Counted from the first letter of the stretch, positions 45,337 to 54,969 are shown. The stretch: 64,000 nt of DNA from Spirochaeta thermophila DSM 6578 (GCF_000184345.1 NC_017583.1:2232001-2296000), one strand, 5' to 3'. The notes: generated from the sequence alone by a model not told the origin. Program-made: numbers and translations.

Positions 45337-47306
45337 CAGGGACGAGGCTCTCCGCTGTAGAAATAGGTCCTCTTGGCGAGACCGAACCCGTTCCAGCGGT
45401 CCCTGACCCAGGGCATCACGTAGTGATCCAGGCCGAAGCCACGACCCGCACCACCCATCATCACCACCGCCGCTGCGATGTACCACAACAGCTCGGGGGA
45501 ACCCCACCCGGAGATGATGAACATCACCGCAAGACCGATCGTCGCCACCGCAGCCGGGAATACGAAGAGCCCTCCGACGAAGGCGAGCCCTATCAAGATC
45601 TCCGCGAGCACCACCCCTGCCTGCGCCAGGAAGGCGAGCGCAGGCACGGCCGAGAGCACGTGCTCGGCGAACCAGGTGTAGATCCCCAAAGCCGGCATGA
45701 GCGCCTCGCCGTAGCCGCCACCCGCTGCAGCCTCCGTCGCCGCGCTCGCCGCAGTGGCCGCATCCGCTGCCGCCTGGGCCGAGGCCGCGCTCACCGCATC
45801 ACCCAGCACCACACCGGGAAGGTGGATCGCCGAAGGATCGGGGTTGAAGACCCCACCCGCGCCGGGATTGAGCCACCCCTCCAGCACCTTCTTGATCCCC
45901 TCCACGAGCCACTTCGCCCCCAGGAAAAGCCGCAAGGGGAGGGCCCAGTACACAGGGATCCGCCACGCGAGGTGATCGTGCACGATCGAACGCCTGTCCT
46001 TGATGTGGAGGAACTCCTCCTTGAGGTACTTCCACACCGCATTGAACCCTGCGAGTCCCCACAGGTAGTGGAGGTTCACCATGTGCTTGAGGGCCATGGC
46101 GGGAACCCCGGACATCTGCACCCCCATCACGTGGGCCACCGCGTACTTGCTCCCCACCGACACCATGAACCCGTGGTAGTTGCTCCGGAAGGGCTTTTTC
46201 TCCTTGCCCTCTATATCGGCGATGATGTTGTGCGCCGCAGTCTCGGCGGTCTGGAGCGCCGTCTCCACCACCTGGGGGAGGACCTTCTTCCCCTCCACGT
46301 ACCAGGTGATATCGCCCACCACGTAGACATCGGGGTGATCGTGGGCCTGCATCTGATCGTTCACCAGGAACCGGCCCCGCACCCCCACCATATCCCGGTC
46401 CTCCTCGTCGATGTAGCAGGCCGCCATGCCGTGGATCCCGTCCGACGTCACCACCGAGCACTGCCCCCTGGCCGCCTGTCCCATGGTGAGCGGCACCCGA
46501 GCACTCAGCTCACCGCCGTGCACCCCGGCGGTCCAGATGAAGGTCTCGGTCTCTATGGTCTTCTCGCCTATGAGCACCTCCCTCTTGCGCGCGCCGGTGA
46601 TGGGCGAGCTCGTGAGGATCTCCGCCCCCATCCGTTCGAGCCTCCGGTGCGCCTTCCGGGCGAGACGCTCGGTGAAGTTCGGGAGGATCCGCGGGAGGGC
46701 CTCCACCATGACGACCCTCACCTCATCCTTCGGAATGTGGTACTTCCTGCAGAGCACCTTCCTGTGTTCGAGCAGCTCGCCTGCGAGCTCGACCCCGGTG
46801 AACCCACCCCCTGCGATCACAAAGGTGAGGTAGCGCCGCCTCTTCCGGGGATCCTGAGTCTTCGAGGCCTCGTCGAAGCAGTTCTCCACGTGCCTCCGCA
46901 GCCTCACCGCATCGTCCCAGCTCCAGAGGGTGAAACAGTTCTCCTGCACACCCGGTATGTTGAAGAACTCCGGCGCCCCGCCAGCCGCCATCACCAGGTA
47001 GGTGTAGGGGTAGCGTCCCTCCTCCCCTATCACCACCTTCTCCTCCACGTCCACGGTCTCCACCCTGTCGGTGACCCAACGCACCTTCCTCCCCCCGAAG
47101 ATCACGTGGAAACTCACCCTCGTGGCATCGGGCACCACCCGCCCGCCTGCCACCTCGTGGAGGTCGGTCATGAGCGTGTGGTAGGGATTCTTATCGATGA
47201 GCAGGATCTCCACATCCTCCCGCTTCCTGAACCGCTTCTCCAGGATCTTGGCCGCATGCACACCGGCATACCCGCCGCCTATGATGACAATTCGCCTCGT
47301 CTCCAT
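45336..47306 (-). CDS. ndh2: type II NADH dehydrogenase with C-terminal membrane domain (Ndh2-like)
   Basis: 656 residues. Residues 1-~420 are a two-dinucleotide-fold NADH:quinone oxidoreductase (FAD site IVIIGGGYAGVHAA, NADH site FVIAGGGFTGVELAGE, and YVVGDITWY). The last ~200 residues hold an amphipathic region (LRLFLGAKWLVEGIKKVL), an Ala-rich linker and several membrane helices like DoxX proteins. Ordinary NDH-2 enzymes of ~400 residues lack this tail, whereas Ndh2 of the Listeria extracellular electron transfer locus has one. It would pass electrons from NADH to the demethylmenaquinone made by its neighbours. GGAGGAG precedes the ATG. Confidence 0.88.
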   Translation of the reverse strand: METRRIVIIGGGYAGVHAAKILEKRFRKREDVEILLIDKNPYHTLMTDLHEVAGGRVVPDATRVSFHVIFGGRKVRWVTDRVETVDVEEKVVIGEEGRYPYTYLVMAAGGAPEFFNIPGVQENCFTLWSWDDAVRLRRHVENCFDEASKTQDPRKRRRYLTFVIAGGGFTGVELAGELLEHRKVLCRKYHIPKDEVRVVMVEALPRILPNFTERLARKAHRRLERMGAEILTSSPITGARKREVLIGEKTIETETFIWTAGVHGGELSARVPLTMGQAARGQCSVVTSDGIHGMAACYIDEEDRDMVGVRGRFLVNDQMQAHDHPDVYVVGDITWYVEGKKVLPQVVETALQTAETAAHNIIADIEGKEKKPFRSNYHGFMVSVGSKYAVAHVMGVQMSGVPAMALKHMVNLHYLWGLAGFNAVWKYLKEEFLHIKDRRSIVHDHLAWRIPVYWALPLRLFLGAKWLVEGIKKVLEGWLNPGAGGVFNPDPSAIHLPGVVLGDAVSAASAQAAADAATAASAATEAAAGGGYGEALMPALGIYTWFAEHVLSAVPALAFLAQAGVVLAEILIGLAFVGGLFVFPAAVATIGLAVMFIISGWGSPELLWYIAAAVVMMGGAGRGFGLDHYVMPWVRDRWNGFGLAKRTYFYSGEPRP

Positions 47307-47347
47307 TCGAACTCCTCCGGGGAATATACGGATGAAACTATATCCAG

Positions 47348-47376
47348 AGACTACTCCACGTCGGGGCCTTTGTCAA
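47348..47376 (-). promoter_or_regulatory. promoter of the ndh2-polyprenyl synthase operon
   Basis: TTGACA (47371-47376), 17-nt spacer, TAGTCT (47348-47353) on the - strand, about 40 bases before the ndh2 ATG. Confidence 0.72.
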
Positions 47377-47462
47377 GAAATGCTCAGAAATTATCTATAA
47401 ATGTGGATCACAGGAGAAAGGATTCCCTTCAATTCCCGAAGTTTTTTGCCTATACTTGTTCC

Positions 47463-48815
47463 ATGGAACCCTTGGAAGCCGACCTCACCGGACTCTTCAC
47501 GACCGCCGTGGCGGCGGTGGACCCCGCATCCCTCGTACGAAGCGCCCTCTCCCTCGAAGGGAACCTCCTCACCGTACAGGCCAAAGGCCCCTCTCTACGA
47601 TGCGACCTCTCCTCGTTCCGCGAGGTGTGGGTGCTCGCCGCAGGCAAGGCCGCATGCCCCATGGCCCGTGCGGCGGAGGAGATCCTCGGCGACCGCATCA
47701 CGGACGGGCTCGTGGTCACCAAGTACGGCCATGCCCGGCCCCTCGAACGCCTCCCGGTGAAGGAAGCCGGCCACCCGGTACCCGACGAGAGGAGCCTCGA
47801 GGCGGGCGAGGCCTTCCTGCGCCTCGCCTCCCGGGCCGACGAACGCGTCCTGGTGCTCCTCCTCATCTCCGGAGGCGCCTCCAGCCTCCTCACCCTCCCC
47901 TACCGGGACGAGCGCATCGGCCTCACCCTGGACGACCTGCTCACCACCACCCGCGCCCTTCTTGAGAGCGGTGCCCCCATCAGCGAGGTGAACTGCGTGA
48001 GGAAGCACCTCTCCGGCCTCAAGGGCGGCCGGCTCGCCCGCGCCCTCTCTCCGGCACGCACCGTCACCCTGGTGCTCTCCGACGTGATCGGGGACGATCT
48101 GTCCACCATCGCCTCGGGCCCCACCGTCCCAGATCCCACCACCTTTGCCGACGCCCTCGCCATCGTGCACCGCTACGGCATGGAGGACCGGCTCCCCCCC
48201 GGTGCGAAGGCCCTCCTGGAGGCCGGGGTCCGCGGCGAGGTCCCCGAGACACCCAAGCCCGGCGACCCGGCCTTCGACCGCGTGACCACACACCTTGTGG
48301 GCAACAACCTCACCGCCCTCAGGGCCGCCTCCTCAGAAGCCCGCCGCCGTGGCTACACCCCCCTCATCCTCACCGCAGGCCTGGAGGGTGAGGCCCGGGA
48401 GGTGGCCCACCTCTTCGCCGCCCTCATGCGCGACGCAGCACGCGGCATCCCCCTTTCCCCGCCCTGCTGCATCCTCGCAGGCGGCGAGACCACCGTGACC
48501 GTCACCGGAAGCGGCACGGGCGGCCGCAATCAGGAGATGGCCCTCGCCGTGCTCCTCTCCCTCCTCCAGCGCCCGGCCCTGCGGCCTGCAGGCTTCCTCT
48601 CCGGCGGTACCGACGGCACCGACGGCCCCACCGACGCCGCCGGCGGCCTCATCATCCCCCGCATCATCGAGCACGCCCGGCCCCACCTGTCCCGCCTCCG
48701 GGCCGCCCTCGCCGACAACGACGCCTACCACGCCCTCGCCTCCCTCGATGCACTCCTCGTGACCGGCCCCACCGGCACGAACGTGTGCGACATCCAGATC
48801 GTCCTCGTGCCCTGA
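47463..48815 (+). CDS. glycerate 2-kinase, MOFRL family
   Basis: 450 residues: an N-terminal DUF4147-type domain (VWVLAAGKAACPMARAAEEIL, GHPVPDERSLEAGE, LLISGGASSLLTLP, VNCVRKHLSGLKGGRLA) and a C-terminal MOFRL domain (GGETTVTVTGSGTGGRNQEMAL, GTDGTDGPTDAAGG). Phosphorylates glycerate to 2-phosphoglycerate. There is no Shine-Dalgarno before the ATG, and a TATACT box (47451-47456) ends only 6 nt upstream, so the mRNA may be leaderless. The much longer open frame upstream is antisense to ndh2. Confidence 0.88.
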   Translation: MEPLEADLTGLFTTAVAAVDPASLVRSALSLEGNLLTVQAKGPSLRCDLSSFREVWVLAAGKAACPMARAAEEILGDRITDGLVVTKYGHARPLERLPVKEAGHPVPDERSLEAGEAFLRLASRADERVLVLLLISGGASSLLTLPYRDERIGLTLDDLLTTTRALLESGAPISEVNCVRKHLSGLKGGRLARALSPARTVTLVLSDVIGDDLSTIASGPTVPDPTTFADALAIVHRYGMEDRLPPGAKALLEAGVRGEVPETPKPGDPAFDRVTTHLVGNNLTALRAASSEARRRGYTPLILTAGLEGEAREVAHLFAALMRDAARGIPLSPPCCILAGGETTVTVTGSGTGGRNQEMALAVLLSLLQRPALRPAGFLSGGTDGTDGPTDAAGGLIIPRIIEHARPHLSRLRAALADNDAYHALASLDALLVTGPTGTNVCDIQIVLVP

Positions 48816-48822
48816 GGCTCCC

Positions 48823-50178
48823 TCACACGCGCTCCCGTGCCCTGCGACGCGCATGGGCAAAGGCCGCCACGAAGAGGAGCACCACCCCCGGAAGGAGCCA
48901 GAAGGCCCACCCCTCTCCGGAGAAGAGCCCCAGCAGGTAGAACCTGAGGTGGTGACCGCCGTCGGTGAAGGCCGTGATGAACTGGCCCTCCGGCACCTCC
49001 ACGCCCACCCCGGCCGCGAGCGAGGTGTAGAGCGGGGCGAGCTTCGTGGCGATGAGCAGATAGGTGATCACCACCGGGATACCGGCGAGCACCGAGCGCA
49101 CCACATTCCCGCGATAGAGGAGCACAGAGACGGACATCACGGAGATGAGGTTGGGAAGGTCGCCCAGCGGGAGCACCCTGTTCCCCGGGATGAAGAAGGC
49201 CAGGAGGAGCGAAATCGGCATGAGAAGGAGCCCGGTCACGATCACCGAACGATGCTGCATGAGCACCCCGGTGTCCACCGCCACATACAGCCCCTGCTTC
49301 GAAGGGAAGCGCCGCTGGATCTTTTCCTTGAGGGTAGAGGAGATGGGCGAGATCCCCTTCCCTATGAGCTCACCTGCGAGCGGAAGCAGGAACATCACCG
49401 CCGCAAGGTGTATCGAGAGCTCCAGTACCTGCTTCACCGAATAGGCGGCGAGCACGCCGAGCACCACGCCGAGGAGAAGCCCTATCACCATGGGCTCGGA
49501 AAGGAGGGAACGTGGCTTCGACTCATCCTTTCGGTCCTGAGGGTTCACGTTCCACCTGCGGAACCCGGGTATCCGCTCGAACAGGAAGTCCATCGCCGCG
49601 GTGAAGGGCAGGAGCCCCACCACAGAGACCGGTGAAATGGTCACCCCCTCGAGCGCGGTCTCCCTCTCCACGTACACCGCTGCCCAGTCGGCAAGCTTTA
49701 TGGTGAGGAACGCGATGAGGAGGGTTGCAAGGAGCGCGAGCCACACGTTCCCGGTCACCGCCTGGACCAGCGCCCCCAGCAGGGCGAAGTGCCAGTAGTT
49801 CCAGATATCGAGGTAGACCGTGCGCGTGAGGTTGAGCGCGATCATGAGCACGTTGAGTCCCAGCACGAGGAGGATCGAGAGCGGGGCGATCATCGAGGCC
49901 CAGGTGATCGCTGCGAGCGGCGGCCACCCCACATCGAGCACCGTGTACTCGAGCCCCCGAACCGACACGATGGCCTCCACTGCAGGCCGGATGTTGTCCA
50001 CGAAAAACGAGAAGACCACGAAGATCGAGGCGAACCCCACCCCCATGCGAAGCGCGGAAAGCAGGGCATCCTTCACCCTCATGCCCACCACAAGGCCCAG
50101 GGCCAGCATGATGAACGGGAGCATCACATAGGCCTTGAAAGAAAAGAACACCTCGAGCGCATGACGAATCGTTTCCAT
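48823..50178 (-). CDS. galactitol-type PTS EIIC membrane component (orphan)
   Basis: 451 residues with about 10-12 membrane helices, resembling EIIC-Gat (PF03611, from memory): opening MLALGLVVGMRVKDALLSALRMGVGF, then LIGKGISPISSTLKEKIQRRF, YVAVDTGVLMQHRSVIVTGL and TDGGHHLRFYL. In a full system it moves and phosphorylates a polyol or sugar with EIIA and EIIB. Neither partner is next to it, so it may work with distant subunits or as a plain transporter. GGAGG lies upstream of the ATG. Confidence 0.82.
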   Translation of the reverse strand: METIRHALEVFFSFKAYVMLPFIMLALGLVVGMRVKDALLSALRMGVGFASIFVVFSFFVDNIRPAVEAIVSVRGLEYTVLDVGWPPLAAITWASMIAPLSILLVLGLNVLMIALNLTRTVYLDIWNYWHFALLGALVQAVTGNVWLALLATLLIAFLTIKLADWAAVYVERETALEGVTISPVSVVGLLPFTAAMDFLFERIPGFRRWNVNPQDRKDESKPRSLLSEPMVIGLLLGVVLGVLAAYSVKQVLELSIHLAAVMFLLPLAGELIGKGISPISSTLKEKIQRRFPSKQGLYVAVDTGVLMQHRSVIVTGLLLMPISLLLAFFIPGNRVLPLGDLPNLISVMSVSVLLYRGNVVRSVLAGIPVVITYLLIATKLAPLYTSLAAGVGVEVPEGQFITAFTDGGHHLRFYLLGLFSGEGWAFWLLPGVVLLFVAAFAHARRRARERV

Positions 50179-50239
50179 TGAGTCGTCTCCTCCTTGATAC
50201 TCATGCTCTGTAGGGAACGGGCACCCCTCTCAGGGATCC

Positions 50240-50818
50240 CTACTTCAGGGCCCGCTCCTCGTCCCACTCATCCCAGCACACCACGTCTGCGAGCGGCTTT
50301 CTCACCCTCGGGCCCTTCTCGACCTCCCGGTGCTTTTCGTTGAGCGAAGCGGGATCACCCGGATACCCCAGGGCAATCACCGTAAGGAGCACCGCACGCT
50401 CGGAGATCCCAAAGGCCTTTCGCAGACCCGGGGCATCGAACCCTGCCATGGGGTGGGCATAGAGCCCCTCGTGCGTGGCCTGGAGGAGCAGGCCCATCAC
50501 CGCCATCCCCGTATCGAAGAAGGCATACTCCCGCCTGTCGTCGAGCTGACAGTCGAGCTCGGGCGCGGTCACCACCAGGACGTACGCAGGGGCCTCCTTC
50601 GCCCAGTAGTTCCCCGGGGAGAGGTGGGCGGCCACCTTCCCCCTCGCCTCCTCGGAGAGGGCCACGAGGAACCGCCAGGGCTGCTTGTTCATGCAGGAAG
50701 GGGCAAGGGTAGCGGCGTGCAGGAGGCGCTCCAGCACCTCCCTCGGCACAGGACGCGGGGAGAGGGCGCGGTAGGCCCTCCGTTCCCTGATCTCTCGCAG
50801 GATCGTCTCGTCGTTCAT
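50240..50818 (-). CDS. nitroreductase-family flavoprotein
   Basis: 192 residues with the FMN-binding nitroreductase fold (RRAYRALSPRPVPREVLERLLHAATLAPSCMNKQPWRFLVA, and GLYAHPMAGFDAPGLRKAFG). Reduces quinones, nitro compounds or flavins with NAD(P)H; the physiological substrate is unknown. There is no ribosome site before the ATG, and a TATTAT box (50828-50833) ends 9 nt upstream, so it may be read from a leaderless or near-leaderless mRNA. Confidence 0.88.
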   Translation of the reverse strand: MNDETILREIRERRAYRALSPRPVPREVLERLLHAATLAPSCMNKQPWRFLVALSEEARGKVAAHLSPGNYWAKEAPAYVLVVTAPELDCQLDDRREYAFFDTGMAVMGLLLQATHEGLYAHPMAGFDAPGLRKAFGISERAVLLTVIALGYPGDPASLNEKHREVEKGPRVRKPLADVVCWDEWDEERALK

Positions 50819-50850
50819 GGCAAAAATATAATACTCCCAGCTCCGCCGGT

Positions 50851-52737
50851 CTACACGGCGGCGGCCCTCACCCTCACCTCGCCCTTCCGCTCACACCACA
50901 CGAGCAGCACCCCCTCCTCCGGCACCTCCTCACACCGCACCCCCTCCCCGCTCACCTCCACCCTCCACGCACCTCCGAACCCGAGGCGGGGAAGGCGTAT
51001 CACCGTGGGCGCCCTCACGGAGGGATCGGCCCTGAACGCGCACGTGAACACGCCCCTCGCAAAGCGCTCACGCAGGGGCACACCCGCCACCGCCAGGAGG
51101 TACGGCCTCACGAACCCCCTCCACCCCCTCCCCTCCGGGGCATCGTCCCTCGACCACACCGAGAGGTCCTCCAGGTTCCACCCATCAGCATGCGCATGGG
51201 TGTTCGAGGCCGAGTAGTTCCACAGCGTGCAGCCGAGGAGGAGCTCGTCCATGGCATCGTAGTACATGGAGAGGGCCTCCTCCTGCCGCCTGTACTGCCC
51301 CCCACCCCCCTTCCTCCCGGGACCGAACGGCACCCCGAACTCCCCTACCACGCACGGCACCTCGCCCATGGCCCGGAACGTCTCCTCCACCCTCCTCTCC
51401 AGCTGGCGCCGGAACGAGGCCCTCACCGCCCCCCTCCCCAGCACAGGCCGGATCCCTCCCTCCTCCATCGTGAACCACGGTACGAACCTGCGGGTAAAGA
51501 GCGTCAGCCCGTCGTACCAGTGAAAGGCGTGCACGAGCCTATCCGGCGCCCCTCCCTTGAACCGTGGCGGCCTGCCGTTCGGCACCCCTTCCGCCATCAC
51601 GAGCACCTCCGGGAGCACCGCCCGCACCGCCTCCGCCACCCGCGCCACGAACGGCGCCAGGAAATCCTCCTCGAACGAGACGGGACGTCCCCCCACCCGC
51701 GCGAAGTAGTCGGGCATCCTGAGCACCGGCCTTCCCCCCTCCACCGCCCACACCCCTTCGACGAGCCACGGACACTCCCTCCCCTCCCGAAACACCGACA
51801 CCCCCTCCGGGTTGAGCACCGCCTCCCCCACCCGCCTCTCACCCCCGAGCCCCGGCCGGTACACCCCCACCCTGGTGGGGAACCCGCTGGCCAGTGCCAT
51901 CGCCTCGAACCCCGTGGGCACAGGTCCCAGGGCCAGCATGTGGTTCTCAAGGCCACGCAGGTCGCGCACCCCGATGAACCCCGGGTGCGGCTCGTTCATG
52001 GTCCCCACCCCCACCACGTTCCGAAGCCCCCGCAGGCTCCTCGCCACCTCCCGCAGCATCCCCAGATACCGATCCTGGAGCCATTCCTGGACGTTCCGCC
52101 CCTCCACCCTGCAGTGCGGGGCGAACACCCGTCCCCCGAAGAACAGGGTGAACATCGTGGCCGCACCGTAGCGCGAGTAGTTGGTGGGCCAGGCCATGTA
52201 GGGAAACGCCTCCCCCGCCTCCTGGTGGAGGAAAGCCGCACCCGAGGCGTGCATCCGCCGCGGATCCATCCCCACCGCCTCCAGGGTCCACGCCGGCGCA
52301 CCATCCCCCCCTGTCCACCTCGACCACACATCCTGGTGCGGATCCACCCACACGAGGAGCCCCCGCTCCCCCGCAATCTCCACCAACGCCTTCAGGTAGT
52401 CCAGGAACTCCCTGTCGTACACCCCCGGTCCTGCGTGCTCCACCGCCTCCCAGGTGATCACCAGCCGCAGGAGGGAACACCCATAGGCGCGAATCCGCTC
52501 CAGGTGGTCCTCCGCCTCCTCGAGCGGCAGCGGCCTCCCCACGAACGAGACATCCCGCCGGTCGTAGAACCCCTCACGCACGTGGGTACGCCCGTCCGGC
52601 CGTGCAGGCACCTTCGAATCTCCCCCCAGGTTGATCCCCCTGAGGAGCACCACCCTCCCCGCCCCATCCACGATCCACCGACCCTCGGTCCTAAGAGGAG
52701 GGAGCACCCCACACAGTCGTCCGTCCTTCGTCCTCAT
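50851..52737 (-). CDS. glycoside hydrolase family 5-like enzyme (endoglycoceramidase-like)
   Basis: About 628 residues, without an evident signal peptide. A beta/alpha-barrel of GH5/clan A type: LRGINLGGDSKVP, DPHQDVWSRWTGGDGAP, the acid/base Glu in TMNEPHPGF and the nucleophile Glu in CVVGEFGVPFGPG. The last ~80 residues are a beta-rich C-terminal domain as in endoglycoceramidase-related enzymes. Likely cleaves a glycolipid or beta-glucoside inside the cell. The start is uncertain (ATG at 52737 without a good ribosome site; in-frame GTG codons a little upstream). Coding strand extremely G-rich. Confidence 0.82.
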   Translation of the reverse strand: MRTKDGRLCGVLPPLRTEGRWIVDGAGRVVLLRGINLGGDSKVPARPDGRTHVREGFYDRRDVSFVGRPLPLEEAEDHLERIRAYGCSLLRLVITWEAVEHAGPGVYDREFLDYLKALVEIAGERGLLVWVDPHQDVWSRWTGGDGAPAWTLEAVGMDPRRMHASGAAFLHQEAGEAFPYMAWPTNYSRYGAATMFTLFFGGRVFAPHCRVEGRNVQEWLQDRYLGMLREVARSLRGLRNVVGVGTMNEPHPGFIGVRDLRGLENHMLALGPVPTGFEAMALASGFPTRVGVYRPGLGGERRVGEAVLNPEGVSVFREGRECPWLVEGVWAVEGGRPVLRMPDYFARVGGRPVSFEEDFLAPFVARVAEAVRAVLPEVLVMAEGVPNGRPPRFKGGAPDRLVHAFHWYDGLTLFTRRFVPWFTMEEGGIRPVLGRGAVRASFRRQLERRVEETFRAMGEVPCVVGEFGVPFGPGRKGGGGQYRRQEEALSMYYDAMDELLLGCTLWNYSASNTHAHADGWNLEDLSVWSRDDAPEGRGWRGFVRPYLLAVAGVPLRERFARGVFTCAFRADPSVRAPTVIRLPRLGFGGAWRVEVSGEGVRCEEVPEEGVLLVWCERKGEVRVRAAAV

Positions 52738-52761
52738 ACCACCAGCATAGTCCACACGCAC

Positions 52762-52790
52762 AAAAAAATCCCACCCCGCGAAGGGTGGGA
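52762..52790 (-). terminator. rho-independent terminator after rpmE
   Basis: TCCCACCC (52769-52776), 6-nt loop, GGGTGGGA (52783-52790), followed by seven T on the - strand. Confidence 0.9.
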
Positions 52791-52809
52791 GAACAACATA
52801 CCGGAGAGC

Positions 52810-53055
52810 CTATTCTTTGATGTTGTACTTCTTCCTGAAGCGCTCGATCCGCCCCGCCGTGTCCACCAGCTTCTGTTTCCCCGTGAAGAACGGATGCGAG
52901 GCGCTGGAGATCTCCAGGTTGCAGAGGGGATATTCCTTGCCCTCGTAGGTCACCGTCTCCTTGGTCTTCACGGTCGAGTGGGCGAGGAAGATCGTACCCG
53001 TCGACGCATCCCTGAACGCCACAAGCCTGTATTCGGGATGGATACCCTTTTTCAT
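52810..53055 (-). CDS. rpmE2: 50S ribosomal protein L31, type B
   Basis: 81 residues. [16 protein letters not shown] and [24 protein letters not shown] match type B L31. The paired cysteines that bind zinc in type A L31 are absent (only one Cys, in LCNLEIS), so no zinc ribbon is expected. Follows rho by 15 bases; the rho-rpmE pairing is common in bacteria. Confidence 0.95.
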   Translation of the reverse strand: MKKGIHPEYRLVAFRDASTGTIFLAHSTVKTKETVTYEGKEYPLCNLEISSASHPFFTGKQKLVDTAGRIERFRKKYNIKE

Positions 53056-53070
53056 AGCTCACTCCTATCT

Positions 53071-54969
53071 CTACATCCCCTCGTTGGGGACAAGCGGTGT
53101 ATTCATGGAATTGAGGAACACCTCATTATTCTTGGTTTTCGACATTTTGTCAATGAGGAACTCGATGATCTCCACGTCGTCGAGCGGGTTGAGGAACTTG
53201 CGCAGTATCCAGATCCGCTGGAGCTCCATGGGAGCGAGGAGGAGCTCCTCCTTCCGCGTACCCGACTTCTTGATGTTGATGGCAGGGAAGAGCCTCCTGT
53301 CCGCGAGCCGCCTGTCGAGGTGCACCTCCATGTTACCCGTACCCTTGAACTCCTCGAAGATCACCTCGTCCATGCGGCTCCCCGTATCGATGAGCGCCGT
53401 CGCCACGATGGTGAGGCTCCCGCCGTTCTCTATGTTCCGCGCCGCCCCGAAGAACCGCTTGGGACGATGCAGGGCATTGGAGTCGACACCACCGGAGAGG
53501 ATCTTCCCGGACGTAGGCACGGTCTGGTTGTAGGCCCGGGCGAGTCGCGTGATGGAGTCGAGCAGGATCACCACGTCGTGGCCGTGCTCCACGAGGCGCT
53601 TGGCCTTCTCCAGCACCATCTCCGCCACCTGTACGTGGTTCTTCGCCTGCTCGTCGAACGTGGAGGAGATCACCTCGGCCTCCACGTTCCGCTGCATGTC
53701 GGTGACTTCCTCAGGTCGCTCGTCGATGAGGAGGACGATGAGGTACACCTCGGGATGGTTCTCGGTGATCGCATTGGCGATCTGCTGGAGGAGGATCGTC
53801 TTACCGGTACGCGGTGGGGAGACGATGAGGCCCCTCTGCCCCTTTCCTATGGGACAGAAGAGATTGATCATTCGGGTGGAGATGTTCCCCTCCCTGGTCT
53901 CGAGATCGAGCCGCTCGTTCGGATAGACCGGGGTGAGGTTCTCGAACGGAATCCGCTGCTGGGCCACCGAAGGATCGGTGAAGTTGATGCTCTCCACCCG
54001 GAGCATCGCGAAATACCGCTCCCCCTCCTTGTTGGGGAGGCGTATCTGACCGAAGACCGTATCTCCGGTCTTCAGGTTGAAAAGCCGTATCTGCGAGGGC
54101 GAGAGATAGATGTCGTCGGTCCCATTGAGGAAGTTGTTCTGAGGCGACCTGAGGAACCCGTACCCGTCCGGAAGAATCTCGAGGGCACCGTATGCGTAGA
54201 TGTTTCCGCCCCTGTGGGTGTACTGCTTGAGGATCTCGTAGATGAGCTCCTGCTTCCTGAAGGCGACCAGATCGTCGTGTTTCACGCCCAGGTACTCGGC
54301 GATCCCCCGTATCTCCTTCATATCGAGGAGGATGAGCTCGTTGATGGTGATCCCCGCAGGGTCGTTGGGGAGGATCATGCGATACGGCCGGTAGGGCTTC
54401 ACCAGTTCGTGGATCCAGGTGGCGAGCCGCTCTATCCTCGAAGGCCCGCGTGCGTCCACCGAAGGCATGGGGGGCGTGTGCTCTTCGCCCACCCCTTCTG
54501 CATTGGGAGGAGGCGAGATCGGCGGCACGAACGCCTGGGAGACGGGTTTTCGCGCATGGCCGTTGCCGTTCTGACGTTCGCCGTCCTTCACGATGGCCAC
54601 CTTGATCTTCCGCCTCCTGCCCCGCCTCTGCACCTTCTGTGGTGCGCTCTGCGGTTCCTCCTCCGCCTCCGCCTGCCCTGCTGCTTCTTCGGGCTCCGCA
54701 GGAGCCGCATCCTCGGCGCCCACGGATTCCTCGGAAGGGGGCTCGGACCGGTCGCCGGCATCGTCTCCCGGTCGCTCCTCGCCTTCAGGGGCTGCGCCCT
54801 TCTCGGCGGCTTCGGTCTTCTCAGAGGCTTCCATCTCTCCGGTCTCCGAGGGATCGGAAGGCGGCTTCTCTTCTCCGGCAGGCGCGAGATCCCCGAAGAG
54901 ATCCCCTTCTCCTGCGATGGATGTCGTGTCTTCAGTGGATTCGTTTCGTCTTCTGCGCAATAGTGCCAT
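53071..54969 (-). CDS. rho: transcription termination factor Rho with long acidic N-terminal extension
   Basis: 632 residues against ~420 for E. coli Rho. The conserved part (~200-632) has the RNA-binding fold ([16 protein letters not shown]), Walker A ([11 protein letters not shown]), Walker B and arginine finger region ([15 protein letters not shown]) and the Q/R loops. The extra ~190 residues are low complexity: Glu/Ala/Pro-rich at ~10-110, then a basic patch [12 protein letters not shown]. Such insertions, disordered and acidic or basic, occur in Rho of several high-GC bacteria and alter RNA binding. A TATAAT box lies about 25 bases upstream. Confidence 0.96.
   Translation of the reverse strand: MALLRRRRNESTEDTTSIAGEGDLFGDLAPAGEEKPPSDPSETGEMEASEKTEAAEKGAAPEGEERPGDDAGDRSEPPSEESVGAEDAAPAEPEEAAGQAEAEEEPQSAPQKVQRRGRRRKIKVAIVKDGERQNGNGHARKPVSQAFVPPISPPPNAEGVGEEHTPPMPSVDARGPSRIERLATWIHELVKPYRPYRMILPNDPAGITINELILLDMKEIRGIAEYLGVKHDDLVAFRKQELIYEILKQYTHRGGNIYAYGALEILPDGYGFLRSPQNNFLNGTDDIYLSPSQIRLFNLKTGDTVFGQIRLPNKEGERYFAMLRVESINFTDPSVAQQRIPFENLTPVYPNERLDLETREGNISTRMINLFCPIGKGQRGLIVSPPRTGKTILLQQIANAITENHPEVYLIVLLIDERPEEVTDMQRNVEAEVISSTFDEQAKNHVQVAEMVLEKAKRLVEHGHDVVILLDSITRLARAYNQTVPTSGKILSGGVDSNALHRPKRFFGAARNIENGGSLTIVATALIDTGSRMDEVIFEEFKGTGNMEVHLDRRLADRRLFPAINIKKSGTRKEELLLAPMELQRIWILRKFLNPLDDVEIIEFLIDKMSKTKNNEVFLNSMNTPLVPNEGM

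Noticed and set aside
45423-47462. Long + strand open frame antisense to ndh2 joined to the glycerate kinase gene
   Set aside because: Its His/Pro/Arg-rich translation is typical of the antisense of a GC-rich gene; only the part from 47463 has a recognisable family.
51190-54963. 1257-codon + strand open frame across the GH5-like, rpmE and rho genes
   Set aside because: It is antisense to three well-supported genes and has no domain or ribosome site; it arises from high GC.
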